From Sclerodactyla briareus (lineage: Eukaryota; Echinodermata; Holothuroidea; Dendrochirotida; Sclerodactylidae): a stretch of DNA of 64,000 nt. The notes beneath the pieces are model-generated. The model had not been told where the DNA came from, ran no database searches, and saw only the letters and a list, made by a program, of their open reading frames with translations. How positions within the stretch are numbered: position 1 is the stretch's first letter; every line of letters starts with the position of its first letter. This document shows positions 34,454-44,899 of this stretch, one piece after another. The DNA lies in NCBI GenBank assembly GCA_026419785.1, contig JAODTK010005845.1, forward strand, positions 167,879 through 231,878, read 5' to 3'. The translations under genes and the position numbers were made by a program.

Positions 34454-35133
34454 CCGCAGAGATGAGCTGCTCATCAGTGAGGTCATCATCCTGCCATGGT
34501 CGTCCGCAGAGATGAGCTGCTCATCAGTGAGATCATCATCCTGCCATGGGCCGTCCGTAGAGATGAGCTGCTCATCAGTGAGGTCATCATCCTGCCATGG
34601 GCCTTCCGCAGAGATGAGCTGCTCATCAGTGAGGTCATCATCCTGCCATGGGCCTTCCGCAGAGATGAGCTGCTCATCAGTGAGATCATCATCCTGCCAT
34701 GGGCCGTCTGCAGAGATGAGCTGCTCATCAGTGAGATCATCATCCTGCCATGGTCGTCCGCAGAGATGAGCTGCTCATCAGTGAGGTCATCATCCTGCCA
34801 TGGGCCTTCCGCAGAGATGAGCTGCTCATCAGTGAGGTCATCATCCTGCCATGGGCCTTCCGCAGAGATGAGCTGCTCATCAGTGAGGTCATCATCCTGC
34901 CATGGGCCGTCCGCAGAGATGAGCTGCTCAATCAGTGAGGTCATCATCCTGCCATGGGCCGGCCGCAGAGATGAGCTGCTCATCAGTGAGGTCCATCATC
35001 CTGCCATGGGCCGTCCGCAGAGATGAGCTGCTCTCAGTGAGGTCATCATCCTGCCATGGGCCGTCCGCAGAGATGAGCTGCTCATCAGTGAGGTCATCAT
35101 CCTGCCATGGGCCGTCCGCAGAGATGAGCTCTA
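34454..35133. repeat. 51-bp minisatellite, about 13.3 units
   Basis: The unit reads CGCAGAGATGAGCTGCTCAT, then CAGTGAGGTCATCATCCTGC and CATGGGCCGTC. Because 51 is 17 codons, both strands are open. The minus strand reads DEQLISADGPWQDDDLT per unit, an acidic polar repeat; plus-strand readings include RRDELLISEVIILPWAV. Linker variants (TCGTC, CCTTC, CCGTC, CCGGC) are ordered, with TCGTC at units 1 and 6 followed by paired CCTTC units, suggesting block duplication. Single-base slips interrupt the frame after about 34930. No flanking coding sequence or splice site convincingly makes it an exon. Confidence 0.9.
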
Positions 35134-36752
35134 CGAGTACACGCATAGCGTAGAACTATTTCCTTACAGTCCCAAATACACCATCCAACTTGCGACTGCT
35201 CCACATGGGGCTCTAATTTCATGCATGTTCAGCATTTTTCGTGAACAAATGAAGACACACAATATAAAAAAAAACATTTTGAGAAAAGCATAAGTCTAAA
35301 ACTAAGCTCAATTAAGAAACTTAGGTTGATTTGCCATACTGCGTTTAGTGGCGAGTAGCACTTCACTACACTCAATACGAGTAAACGCTACACTCTGAAA
35401 ACACTACCTTGTATCTGACCTCAAAACAATAGGACTCGTGTAATTCATTTATGAAATGCCCACCTCTGGTCAAGTTATCATGTTCTCAAGCTTAATTGGC
35501 CAATTCTTCACCAAAAGCGACCCACGAACATAACGTGTCTTGTACTGCCCAACTCCCCTCATACTCCCCGTATATTTTAGCCCGATCAGACCTGATCTCA
35601 AACAGAAGGAATCATGTACTCATTATGAGAAGTACGAACTAGAAAATGTATGTCGGGATATGGGTCCTAAAAAGGTATGGTACAAACTAAACAAGAACAC
35701 AACTCTGCGTAGTGATTCCTTGCCTTTTTTCGGTCGTGGCATCACCATGATGATTCAGCTATATCAAAACCGCAAGATGTGTGTTGCCAACTCAAACCAC
35801 AACTTGACACAAAAAACGACCCAATCACATGCCAAGATTACTAACCGCACGAGATGCTTTGACTTTTGTTTGACCAAGGTCAAAAAGTCATCTGGGGGCA
35901 ATTGGAACAGTAAAATACTGAAAATAAACCTGGTAAGTGAGTGTATCTTGAAGAGAGAAGGTAAAGTTAAGATTCATAACCAGTGAGGTCCAACGTTTTC
36001 CATTCAGTGTGGAAAGTATAGCGACCGTAACACTGAGTCGGCAGACTGCAAGCATGGCAGGCACGCTAAATGATGAGAATCACTTCAGATCCGAAATTTA
36101 GCACCTCATGAGTAACTGGTGTGGGTCAAGCAGATATCGATTGAAAGAAGTGGCAGAGTTCTTTGAACGGACGACCAAAAAAACATCATCAACATTGTAA
36201 AAAAAAAAAAAAAATCTTCTTTTTGGAGTATATGGTGTGGGGAAGAGAAGTGCATTCTTCATACGGCCTATCTTATTGTCAATTGCATCCCCCCCCCCAT
36301 ACACTACCCTGGACAAGGTGAGTCTTGTCGGTAACATTTTTACTAATGTGACTGAGGGGTAAGTCATTGCCAGTAAATCTTTTCAATTTATACGGCAGAG
36401 TAGTCTGTGGTCTTTTAAAGTGACTGTGGGTGTATCAATTTTTCATTATTTTCAGGCACAAAAGTGACTGAGGGGTGCATCATTTTGTTGACCGACCTAA
36501 GTGCAATGACTCCTCTTGTCTGGGGTACAAGGGGTGGATCATACAATGATATGTATCAAGAGCCATTTTACCAGTCCACAAATGTCGTATCGCACTTAGG
36601 TCAAACTTTTCACGAGGCTTTCAAATCACATATTCCCTCTACATTGGTGGGGATATACCCCCATGCAGCAACTCCCATAACAAACATATCTGGCTGCATG
36701 ATAATAATACAAATAGATAATAGAACAGACAAGATCTTTGCTATTTTCTAGT
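35134..36752. other. No recognisable gene
   Basis: AT-rich. A 148-codon plus ORF (35540-35986) has no motif and ordinary AT-rich composition, so I do not call it. Poly-A (36199-36213) and poly-C (36291-36298) tracts are present. Confidence 0.5.
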
Positions 36753-36753
36753 G

Positions 36754-36798
<45 letters not shown>
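36753..36798. repeat. (TA)n microsatellite
   Basis: About 22 uninterrupted TA units. Confidence 0.95.
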
Positions 36799-36799
<1 letters not shown>

Positions 36800-37809
36800 C
36801 CCAGGTTGAGACATTTCTGTATTATGTGGTCATTTAATGTTGATCCAGTAAGACTTCTGGCCAATTGTTCAAAATGTGATTATTCTGGCAACCACTTTTC
36901 CAAAAGCCCATAATGTGAATGTTCAACACCAGATAGATGGAGCACACTTGGGGAAGAAGAGAGATATTTTATAGACTCAAACCTCTACCCATTTCTCCCT
37001 GGGGTACAGGGTAATGCCCTCACTTTTTGCACAATAGCGAACAAATTGCCACAAAATGTTGCGCCCTCCCCCACTTCCAGAAGCTTCCTGACCCTGCTTT
37101 CTTCCTCCAACGCACTACCCTCTTAATGCTTCTACACACACCACAGTTAATCCCTTCATTAGTGTTGTCTATATATAGGTAATAAACAGGTATTAATACC
37201 CAATGGTCAGTCCTGCCGGTCAAGTAATTTACATCCTAGACGTTGCTTACGAGAGAAAGTGTTAACTTTAAATGTAAACAATCAGATAATCAGTAGACTG
37301 GATGCACACAGAGAATAATTGGATTGCATACTCTTAGTCTTCTGAGCATTGCCAGTGCCAGGTACCATTCCCACACGGAATGTCTGACAGGCAGTCAAAA
37401 GTTATTGTGTGTTTACCGCCTCACAATCACAACACACAACTTAAGAGATTAAATCCTTTTTGGGACTGGGCGGACCAATGTGACCAGGCAAACAAAGGGC
37501 TTATTATAGTATACACACACAATGCAGGCAGTAGTTGTAGAGGATTGTGGCCCAGCCATAGGTGTTCGAATTGAATTTAAGGAACATTTCCTGTGTGCCA
37601 TTTCTGCTGCAATAACTAGTCATATGGGAAAATTTGAAGATCGTATCACCGTTTTCAATTAATGTCAAGCAAACAAAACTGGCATCCCCCTCGAGTAGAA
37701 GATAATATAGGGCCTATGGAAAAATTGCCAGTTGTTCCCATCCCTCCCCCCTCCCTCGCACCCACCCATTGATTCCATGGTTTACTATCCCAATTCGGTA
37801 CACTCCTGA
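36799..37809. other. No recognisable gene
   Basis: AT-rich spacer without any motif or long ORF that I can support. Confidence 0.5.
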
Positions 37810-38625
37810 GAATATGCACTGGGATTAAATGTAAAAATATAACACTAAATGAGAGGAAGAATACGCAAGAAGAGGCGTTTCTGCTCGCAATTAGTAATTT
37901 GTCAATAAATGCAGTGACGCAGGCTTCAAATAGGGCTACATTTTTCAATTTTCATAAGCTGCTATGAAACCTGGGAGGGGGGGGGGTGCATGCAAGACCA
38001 AAATTGCCACCCCCACCCGTAGCAAACACCCTACTCGATCAGGATATACATAATAGGTGCGTTCACTGGTGCTAGTCCAATACTCAACATATCAGGAATA
38101 ACAATGAAATGACAATTCAAGAATTTGTACTGTCTCCACTGGGGGAAATATTGTATTGGGGAGGGGGGGGGGGGGGGAGTGGAAGCAACCCAGATTTCAT
38201 GAAGGGGGCAACACAACAACACTTTCGTGGTCATAAGTATAACACCTAAATGAAGGAAGTATACGCAAGAAGAGGTGCTTCTGCCTGCAATAGGAATTTG
38301 TCAATAAATGCAGTGACGCAGGCTTCAAATAGGGCTACATTTTTCAATTTTCATAAGCTGCTATGAAACCTGGAGGGGGGTGCGTGCAAGACCAAAATGC
38401 CAACCCCCACCGTAGCATCACCACTACTGATCAGGAGATACATATAGGCTGGTCACTGGTGCTAGTCCAATACTCAACATATCAGGAATAATGATAAAAT
38501 GAAAATTCAAGAATTTCGTCTCCACTGGGGGAAATATTGGTGCTAGTCCAATACTCAAACATATCAGGAATAACAATGAAATGACAATTCAAGAATTTGT
38601 ACTGTCTTCACTGGGGGAATATTTG
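37810..38625. repeat. ~415-bp direct duplication with a third partial unit
   Basis: AAGAATACGCAAGAAGAGGC through AATGCAGTGACGCAGGCTTC, CATAAGCTGCTATGAAACCT and CTGGTGCTAGTCCAATACTC occurs at 37857-38160 and again at 38260-38540. A third partial repeat of the last part lies at 38540-38625. G- and C-runs inside (37975-37987, 38162-38178) vary in length between copies. Confidence 0.85.
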
Positions 38626-38679
38626 TTTGGTTGGCTATATGCTTGTTCTCGCTCTGTACAATGAATCGTTGCAGAGATT

Positions 38680-39420
38680 AAAGGATTGTCCTATGGTGAC
38701 CTGGAAAGACCTTGACCTGATACCAAAGACAATAGGGTTAATATTCATCATGTGTACAATCCACACACTTAATTTGAACGTAATAGATATTTGCATTCAG
38801 TAGCTATCTGCTGACGAGCAGATGTCAAATGCCAATTTATCCACATTTCAGCGTTTTAGCTCTCTTGACCTTCCACACATGAGCATTCCTTGAGATAGCT
38901 TATGATATGAGTATCGTAGTATGGTAGTGTCATTGACTTTTTTGTTTGTCTTGACAGGACGCATCTGGCCAATACAAAAAAGCATGCAAAATCACCAGGT
39001 CAAAAGGTCAAATGAGGTTGAAAGGTCAAATGAGGTCAAAGTCGGTCACCAGATGTATTTCACCCAGACGAACGAAATTTTCCATTAACACAGTCCTCCA
39101 AAATGTTCGTTGCCGAGATATATTACGATTTCCTGTGGTGACCTTGAATGACCTTGACCTGACACCAAAAAGAATAGAGCTCATTCTCACCATACATGTA
39201 CCCACATACCAATTGAACTCCATAGATACTCACGTTCGTCAGATATCGTGCTGACAAGCTTTTTGAACTTTGCCCTCTCGTGACCTTGAATGAACTTGAA
39301 CGGGCACCCAAAACAATAGGGGTCATCCTCCCCATATGTGCAACCACATAACCTATTTTGAACGTTGATACGTTTGCGTAAGTTAGATATCGTGCTGACA
39401 AGGGGTGTCACACACACACC
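38680..39420. repeat. TGACCTTGACCTGA-type diverged tandem repeat
   Basis: Units containing GTGACCTTGAATGACCTTGA, CACCAAAA(A/C)AATAG(G/A)G and CAGATATCGTGCTGACAAG recur near 38696, 39137, 39280 and 39395. A run AGGTCAAAAGGTCAAATGAG lies at about 38997-39040. Minus-strand ORFs across it are by-products. A short CA-rich tract lies at 39410-39450. Confidence 0.65.
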
Positions 39421-39724
39421 CACAACCACAGACACACAAACACACAACGCACGGTGCATGCTGCTAGATTCCTGTGCCTCGGCAAGGAATCAAAAGATAT
39501 GTCTGGACATGGATCATAACCTAAAATGGTAAGGTAAGATACTAAAAAAATGTATTTCGGATCCCCATATGCCTACTTACTTTTTGGACATTTGATATGT
39601 TTATAGCGCATATATGCATTGATAAAATTGATGAAATCGTTCCTACCCCCCTCCATGCAATGATAAATCGATGAAATCGTTCACACCCCCCCCCCTCAAG
39701 AAAATAGAAAATAAAAAATTGAAT
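39421..39724. other. Spacer with a 40-bp duplication
   Basis: GATAAA(A)TTGATGAAATCGTTC followed by a C-run occurs twice (about 39618 and 39660). This is the 3' flank of the recombinase element. Confidence 0.6.
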
Positions 39725-39737
39725 TTAATCTTTGAAC

Positions 39738-41045
39738 TCACCGTGTCTGTCTCGGACCTCTCGTCTCATCCTCACTTCTTTGTTGTGTCTCAGTGGCAAC
39801 CGAAGCAGCCCCCTTCCACGAAAGCTTGTTGAGGCCAACCGTCGCCCGCTGGTTCGTCCGTCTCTGCTCCCCGGGATGCATACGGGGGGACCGGCCGATC
39901 GCCCACTCTGAAATCGTCTCAGTGATGTCGCCGGCCTCCAGCGGTTCCCACCTCGCCACGAGCCCAACTCTCAACAGCTCCGCTGGGTCGGGTACGGCGA
40001 CGTTGTTGATGCGTATCATCCCCGAGTCCTCCGCCGAGGTCGTTTCCGGCAGGGAAACGACATCATCCTCTCGGATGGGGGTTACCGTGGTGGGCTGCGA
40101 GGCTGATCTGTCCATTTTCTTCTGTCTGACAAGCCTGATTGTTCTAGCCGCCTCCACCGCTTGGTCCCTCTTCTGTGAGGCGATGTACCACTGTGCTTGC
40201 GTCCTCTCGCCGTGGGACATTGCCCCACGCAGTGCTGGCGACCCCTCCGGTTCCTCCTCATACACCTCCGTCGCGGCCGTCTTTCGGAGGCGCGTGGCAG
40301 TGAGGCGTGCCTTACCCCCTCCGGCGCACCAGGCGTGCTCATCCTGGCGGCTGAGCCTCTTAGACTCGCAGGGCGCACCGGTCGCAAAGTTAAGCCACAT
40401 GGGCCCCTTCCCCATGTCTACTTCCACAGCAGTGCGCCCTCTTATCTGCGATATAAACCGGACGAGGGCCTGATGCAGATCTTCCGTCAAAGCGATTGTT
40501 GCCGCTCCGTGCGATTTGCTGGTCTTGTGGCGCCCCACGAGTATGGTAAAGAAGGCGCCCTACTGTGTCTTTTCTCTTCACGTTGAGAACGTCCGCGCCA
40601 TCACCGTTGTTAATTGCGCCCGGCCTCTGGCGCGTTACCGCCATAATCCAAGCAATTAGGTAGTCGCAGATGGCGGCGTACTGGGAGGCATTGATGTAGG
40701 CAGGTGGGTCCTCCAGCATAGGCATGGCTGCGATCACAGGTGCTCCCCCGGCGGTACCATTTGCTTCTCCTGTCGAACCTGCATTTCTGCCCTCTGCTTG
40801 GCGCGGCCGTAGCTCTTCCCGTAATGGGAGACAGCGGTCGTCCCAATCAGCACCTGGCCCTCGCCTAAGTCTTGCTCTAGCAGCAGCCACCCGATGAACT
40901 TCTTGGCTGCTGCGATGTACGATGATACTGTGCCAGGTTTGTGCTCCATCGCCTTGGACATCTCATCGAAGCAGGCGTAGATTGACCTCTTGTCCCCGTA
41001 CGCCCTCACTCGGTCTAGGCCGAATGCCATCATCCTTCTCACCTT
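39738..41045 (-). pseudogene. Tyrosine recombinase catalytic region, frameshifted
   Basis: The core-binding helices read RRMMAFGLDRVRAYGDKRSI and PGTVSSYIAAAKKFIGWLLL (41042-40860). Catalytic box I Arg is in VTRQRPGAINN (about 40630). The beta-hairpin Lys is in GRHKTSKSHGAATIAL (about 40530-40485). The second Arg is in LTATRLRKTAAT (about 40290-40265; the usual H of HxxR is T). The final His and nucleophilic Tyr are in AMSHGERTQAQWYIAS (about 40225-40175). All five catalytic positions have a candidate residue, so decay is mainly two frame changes (near 40540 and 40860) plus the His-to-Thr change. It is followed by a long charged tail to about 39740. Confidence 0.85.
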
Positions 41046-41559
41046 CCGGCCCGTCCGCTCGTCGGCTCCGTCCTAGCTCCCCTCCTCTGATGGTCATGAG
41101 CCATACAACGCACTGCCTACGTTCGTCACTCCAGCGCTCCTCGGCGGTTGCGGGGGTCTGGTCTCTTCGTGGTTCGCGCCCTCTTCCATCGTGGCTCACC
41201 CAGGGTCTCCACTTCCTTCTCGGACTGTGGGGGGGGGCGGGTCTCTCCATGCACTCCGGCGTGGGGCGCGGCGGGGACGGTGGCACCATGTCATTATCAT
41301 CCTCCGGGGCTTGGTGGGGGGGCGGGCCTCTTCCTCTTGGGCGCCGGCAGGGTTGTGCGGGTGCGGTGGCACCACCATCTCCTCCTTGTCCGAAGAGCTT
41401 TCGAGAGTAAATACCCTGTGCCGTACCATGGGCGGCTCCTCAACAGGCATCGCCTGGAACGCGACACGTCAGCCTCTTCCCTCGGTGACCCTGGAACGTC
41501 CCGGAATGTTCTCACTGGAGCCGGCCGCTCCTCCCTCCTGGGACGGGCCTCTGTTGTGG

Positions 41560-41938
41560 GCTTCTCCGCTGTGACTGTGTCGTCCGCCTCCACTGCGTCA
41601 TCCTCGTGGGCGTCGTCCGACTCAGCACTGGATGACGACTCCATCTCTCCGACCGGCAGTCCCTTCGCCCGTCTCACAGCCTTCCTCCTGGCCCGGGTGG
41701 TCAACTCCTTGTGAACCGCTCTCAGATGTTGCGACAGGTCCGCGTGGTAGAATCCGCAGTAACTACACAGGAGAATGTTCTCCTTCCTCAACTCCGCCTG
41801 TTCCTGCTTCGAGATCGCGAGGGCTGATTTCTTAGATAGGCGGTGTCCCTTCTCCAGGTGCCTCACCAGCTTCCAGAAATAATCCCCACACTTGGGACAT
41901 TTCCGCTTCGCCGGTGTTTTCTTGATGTGCTTGGGCAT
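41560..41938 (-). CDS. N-terminal double C2H2 zinc-finger region of the recombinase protein
   Basis: Two fingers of the same spacing are visible. CPKCGDYFWKLVRHLEKGH (residues about 14-32 from the chosen Met) and CSYCGFYHADLSQHLRAVH (about 59-77) both read C-x2-C-x9-H-x4-H. They would bind DNA, probably element ends. A basic stretch (TRARRKAVRRAKGLP) and an acidic Ser/Glu/Asp-rich linker (AESDDAHEDDAVEADD) follow. The frame is clean here, then slips after about 41450, where the sense reading moves to MVRHRVFTLESSSDKEE. Confidence 0.75.
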
Positions 41939-42045
41939 AATGGTAAATGAACAAGTCCGTTTGAACAAAACAAAAATGAACAATGCAACTAAAAGTCAAA
42001 ATTATTAAGTCCCGTAGTAAGTATAACTTTTCCAACTCTTCAAAC

Positions 42046-42149
42046 GGCAAAGTCCTGTAAGTAGATATTTATTTCCAAAAGCGCAAAATAAATGAACGGC
42101 AAAGTCCTGTAAGTAGATATTTATTTCCAAAAGCGCAAAATAAATGAAC
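42046..42149. repeat. Exact 52-bp tandem duplication
   Basis: GGCAAAGTCCTGTAAGTAGA through AAGCGCAAAATAAATGAAC appears twice with no mismatch. Perfect identity among heavily diverged neighbours means it is very recent or an assembly stutter. Confidence 0.9.
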
Positions 42150-42699
42150 TTTTCCACAGAGAGCGGAAAAGTGTAAAAGTTCTAAGTCCGAGAAGACAAG
42201 CAGATCAGAAAGAAATAAAACTTCCAAAAGTCTAAGCGACCAGCATTTTGGGGTCAGGCCAGAGGTCATCGGAGGTCACAGAGTCAAAGTCGAATCCTTG
42301 AAATTAGTGTGTACTATCTTATCAAGTGTATTTGTCCAGAACGTTACGTTTCCCACAATGATCTGGTCAATCTCCCATTCTCCTTGAGTCTGGCTATAGG
42401 CCGTCAGGGAGTCAAGGAATCCTTAGCCTTTTGGCTTTCGGTTTTCTTCTCTGTTCACATACCACTAACAGAGTCCGCATTGCGTAAATCGGTTGACTCC
42501 TGGACTTAGCGTTTCCTGGATGTTTTGGGAATCTGAAGAACAAGAATGCAACTGTACATTAAAGGATGCAATTTTGCACCCTCAATAGAGAAAGCCAAAG
42601 GTGGTGCGCACGTAGATAGAAACACGCTTATTCTTTAGAGGGATACTCCAGTCTCATACTTTAACTGAACTACTCGGCAAAATGCTTTTGTTTTTCATT
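42150..42699. other. Spacer with one solitary satellite unit
   Basis: TTGGGGTCAGGCCAGAGGTC at about 42248-42310 is a single half-unit of the ~305-bp satellite found in copy A. No gene is seen to 42699. Confidence 0.6.
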
Positions 42700-43560
42700 A
42701 TAATGTGAACATCAATTTTACCAGAACAACATAACGTGTCCTCTCCCTGAAAAAACTTGGCTCGGGTCCAGCCTTAGCTCCCTGCCTCCTTCCGACCGGC
42801 CTGATAGTTGATGAGGCAATTTCTTCTCTGGTAAACATACCGCTTAACAGAGTTTGAATTGCTTTAGAGGGGCTGGACAGGCCCAAACCCAGTTCGCCAA
42901 GGGTACCGGAACAATGCGGGAGATGAATACAAATTATCCACTGTAGAGATAATAGTTTTCATAGTCCTTAAACTAGTTTCAGCACTAAATTTGCTGCTCG
43001 CGAACAACTTTTCTGGTCCTGGGTGGGTCGTTCGGGGAGATCGACACAGGGGCGGTCCAGCCATTCTGTGGAGGGGTTGTTCTCATCTTTGCCAGTATAC
43101 AGGTCCCAATTCAAGGTGGCGCCATTATCACTGTCACATAAGGCCCAGGCTTTCATGCCTCACTTGAGGGGCTAAATGGGCGTATATTGGATGAACCCCA
43201 GTCGCCCCTTGAAACGACCCGTGCTGTCGGGGGAGAGAGATGGAGAGAGAGTTGGCCAGGGGATGTACATAGATGGAATTTTGCACCAGGCAAGTCAGAC
43301 AGGGGGCAGACTTTTCTGAACTTGTCTTGATTGCCAGGAGCTGCATTGCTGTGTTGTCGCAAATATGCAAATACTTTAGAATCTGACAAAACCTGTTCTT
43401 CGTGACATCCCTGGGGGTAAAAGATATTCCGCAAAATATCTGATGTCGACCAGTACATACCAAAGCGCGGCATTGACAAGACACCTCATACCCAGAACGA
43501 GGGCGAGAAATGCATCCCCTTATTGCCTGATCAATAGGGTTGATTCCCATGCAGGGTCAG
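42700..43560 (-). pseudogene. piggyBac-type transposase fragment
   Basis: piggyBac enzymes cut and paste at TTAA using a DDD core. The minus strand shows NRFCQILKYLHICDNTA (about 43385-43335), then a region aligning with the LSxxE...FKGR part but broken by frame changes. KAWALCDSDNGATLNWDLYT (about 43153-43095; the D in ALCDS is a family catalytic residue) follows, and then VDNLYSSPALFRYPW (about 42945-42900, family DNFYSSxxLF). The C-terminal part to 42700 is weakly readable (SFFRERTRYVVLVK). At least four frame changes occur. No Cys-rich C-terminal finger or TIRs were found, so the copy is partial. Confidence 0.85.
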
Positions 43561-44899
43561 GGGGGTTACTTTTGGATGCATACCTGTTAGTTTCAGTTAC
43601 TAAAAGATCTGAGACTTTGTTGTCCAAAAATAGTTGGGAAGCCTCGAGCAGGGTGAGCGTGCTGTAGTCGGCAGTTGGTCCTGCTGTGGCGGTGAATTGT
43701 GGAATGTTTGATTGGAAGTTCTGTACTACAACCCAGCCCTCCCTATATTATTTATATGTGGTAGGCCTTCTCCCTTGCCCCCCTGCAGTTGCTAATCTTC
43801 CCCCATGAACTCGAAAACCTCTGTGAATTGGCTTCCGTCTGGCTGCCAGGATTGCGCTAATCCATAAATTATTGAAGGGATCTTCCCTCATAAGGATTGT
43901 AAAAAAGAGGGATTTGAATTTTTAGGAGGGAACCCTCCCTCTCAGGTTTTGTTAAAAAGAGGGAATTCAAATTTTTTGGAGGGATCATACAGTTGGTGAC
44001 AAATCAAGAAACTGGGACTCAGGACTGTTACCCCATTTAATACAACTCAATTCATATTGCATCGCGATCATTTCTGGCTTACCAATGTTTCTTACCTTCC
44101 ACAGGTTTCTGATATGGTGGACAATGATACTTCTCACAGGGTACTGACTGAGTACTTGATCAAGTTGTGGTGACTGCCAGAGAGGTTTTGCTGGGTTCTG
44201 CCAATCTGCCCTTTATTGAAAGACCTCCAATCCACCATTGCAATTCACAGACCTCTGTCAGAGCTGCTGAACTGAAGCAGTCAGCACTATAACTATAATA
44301 TAACTGAATTTTGGTATGATCCTGATGTCATGACTTGAGAATGAGATGATTAGTGTGAACTATGCTTCACTGATGATGTATGACATGTATTCATATGATA
44401 AATAAACATGTATTTTATCATACATTTTATACACAGAGTTTCAAAAAACACCACCCTAATACCCACCGACGATAAACAAGATAACAGGCAATATATATAA
44501 GTCTCAATTTTTTTTTAATGTTTTCAACTTCCTTAGTCTCAGCTTTTGTGAAGCAAAACGGTAAAACTGTCATGATAATTACAGCAATTATGACAGCATA
44601 TCAACAAAGTCACTTTAATTTATTTGGCAATATGGCATACAAACACATTAATAAGGAATTGTGTCAAGTTGTCAACACACTTTGACTAAACAGGTCCATG
44701 CCTCCACATGGGGAGGTGTTAGGGTTTGGTCTTGTGTATTCCACATTCCCTATCCCATTCCATCTAATGGTTCATGGATGCTCTGATCAGCAAAATCAAT
44801 GTCTATCCCGATGTTAACACATTTTTGTACCGGTACTGAAACTTCACAGCCACTAGGTACTTCACAATTACACTACCTAGACAGTGGGCTTGCCTTTGC
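43561..44899. other. Spacer with a 61-bp double repeat
   Basis: At about 43875-43990, two units carry CTTCCCTC/CCTCCCTC, AAAAAGAGGGA and (A/T)TTTTT(A/G)GAGGGA. Poly-T lies near 44510. No gene is seen, though the 3' end or TIR of the hAT element should lie here. Confidence 0.55.

Larger units (their letters stand above)
39725..41938 (-). mobile_element. Crypton-like element: C2H2 zinc fingers plus tyrosine recombinase
   Basis: A GC-rich island (clearly above its surroundings) encoding one frameshifted minus-strand protein. It begins at ATG 41938 (MPKHIKKTPAKRK), a better start than the ATG 45 bases upstream because that extension is hydrophobic and precedes no known domain. No reverse transcriptase is present, which separates it from DIRS or Ngaro retroelements and points to Cryptons or related tyrosine-recombinase DNA transposons. 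Ends not defined; an exact 52-bp direct duplication sits just upstream (42046-42149). Confidence 0.75.

Noticed and set aside
34486-35026. Two long overlapping ORFs (165 and 176 codons) as separate genes
   Set aside because: Both come from the 51-bp repeat, which is open on both strands; at most one could be real.
34454-35133. CRISPR-like array
   Set aside because: Units are contiguous 51-bp repeats with no unique spacers, in animal DNA.
35540-35986. 148-codon plus ORF as a gene
   Set aside because: No motif, AT-rich composition, no splice context.
39793-40586. Plus-strand ORFs of 226 and 129 codons
   Set aside because: Shadows of the minus-strand tyrosine recombinase in GC-rich DNA.
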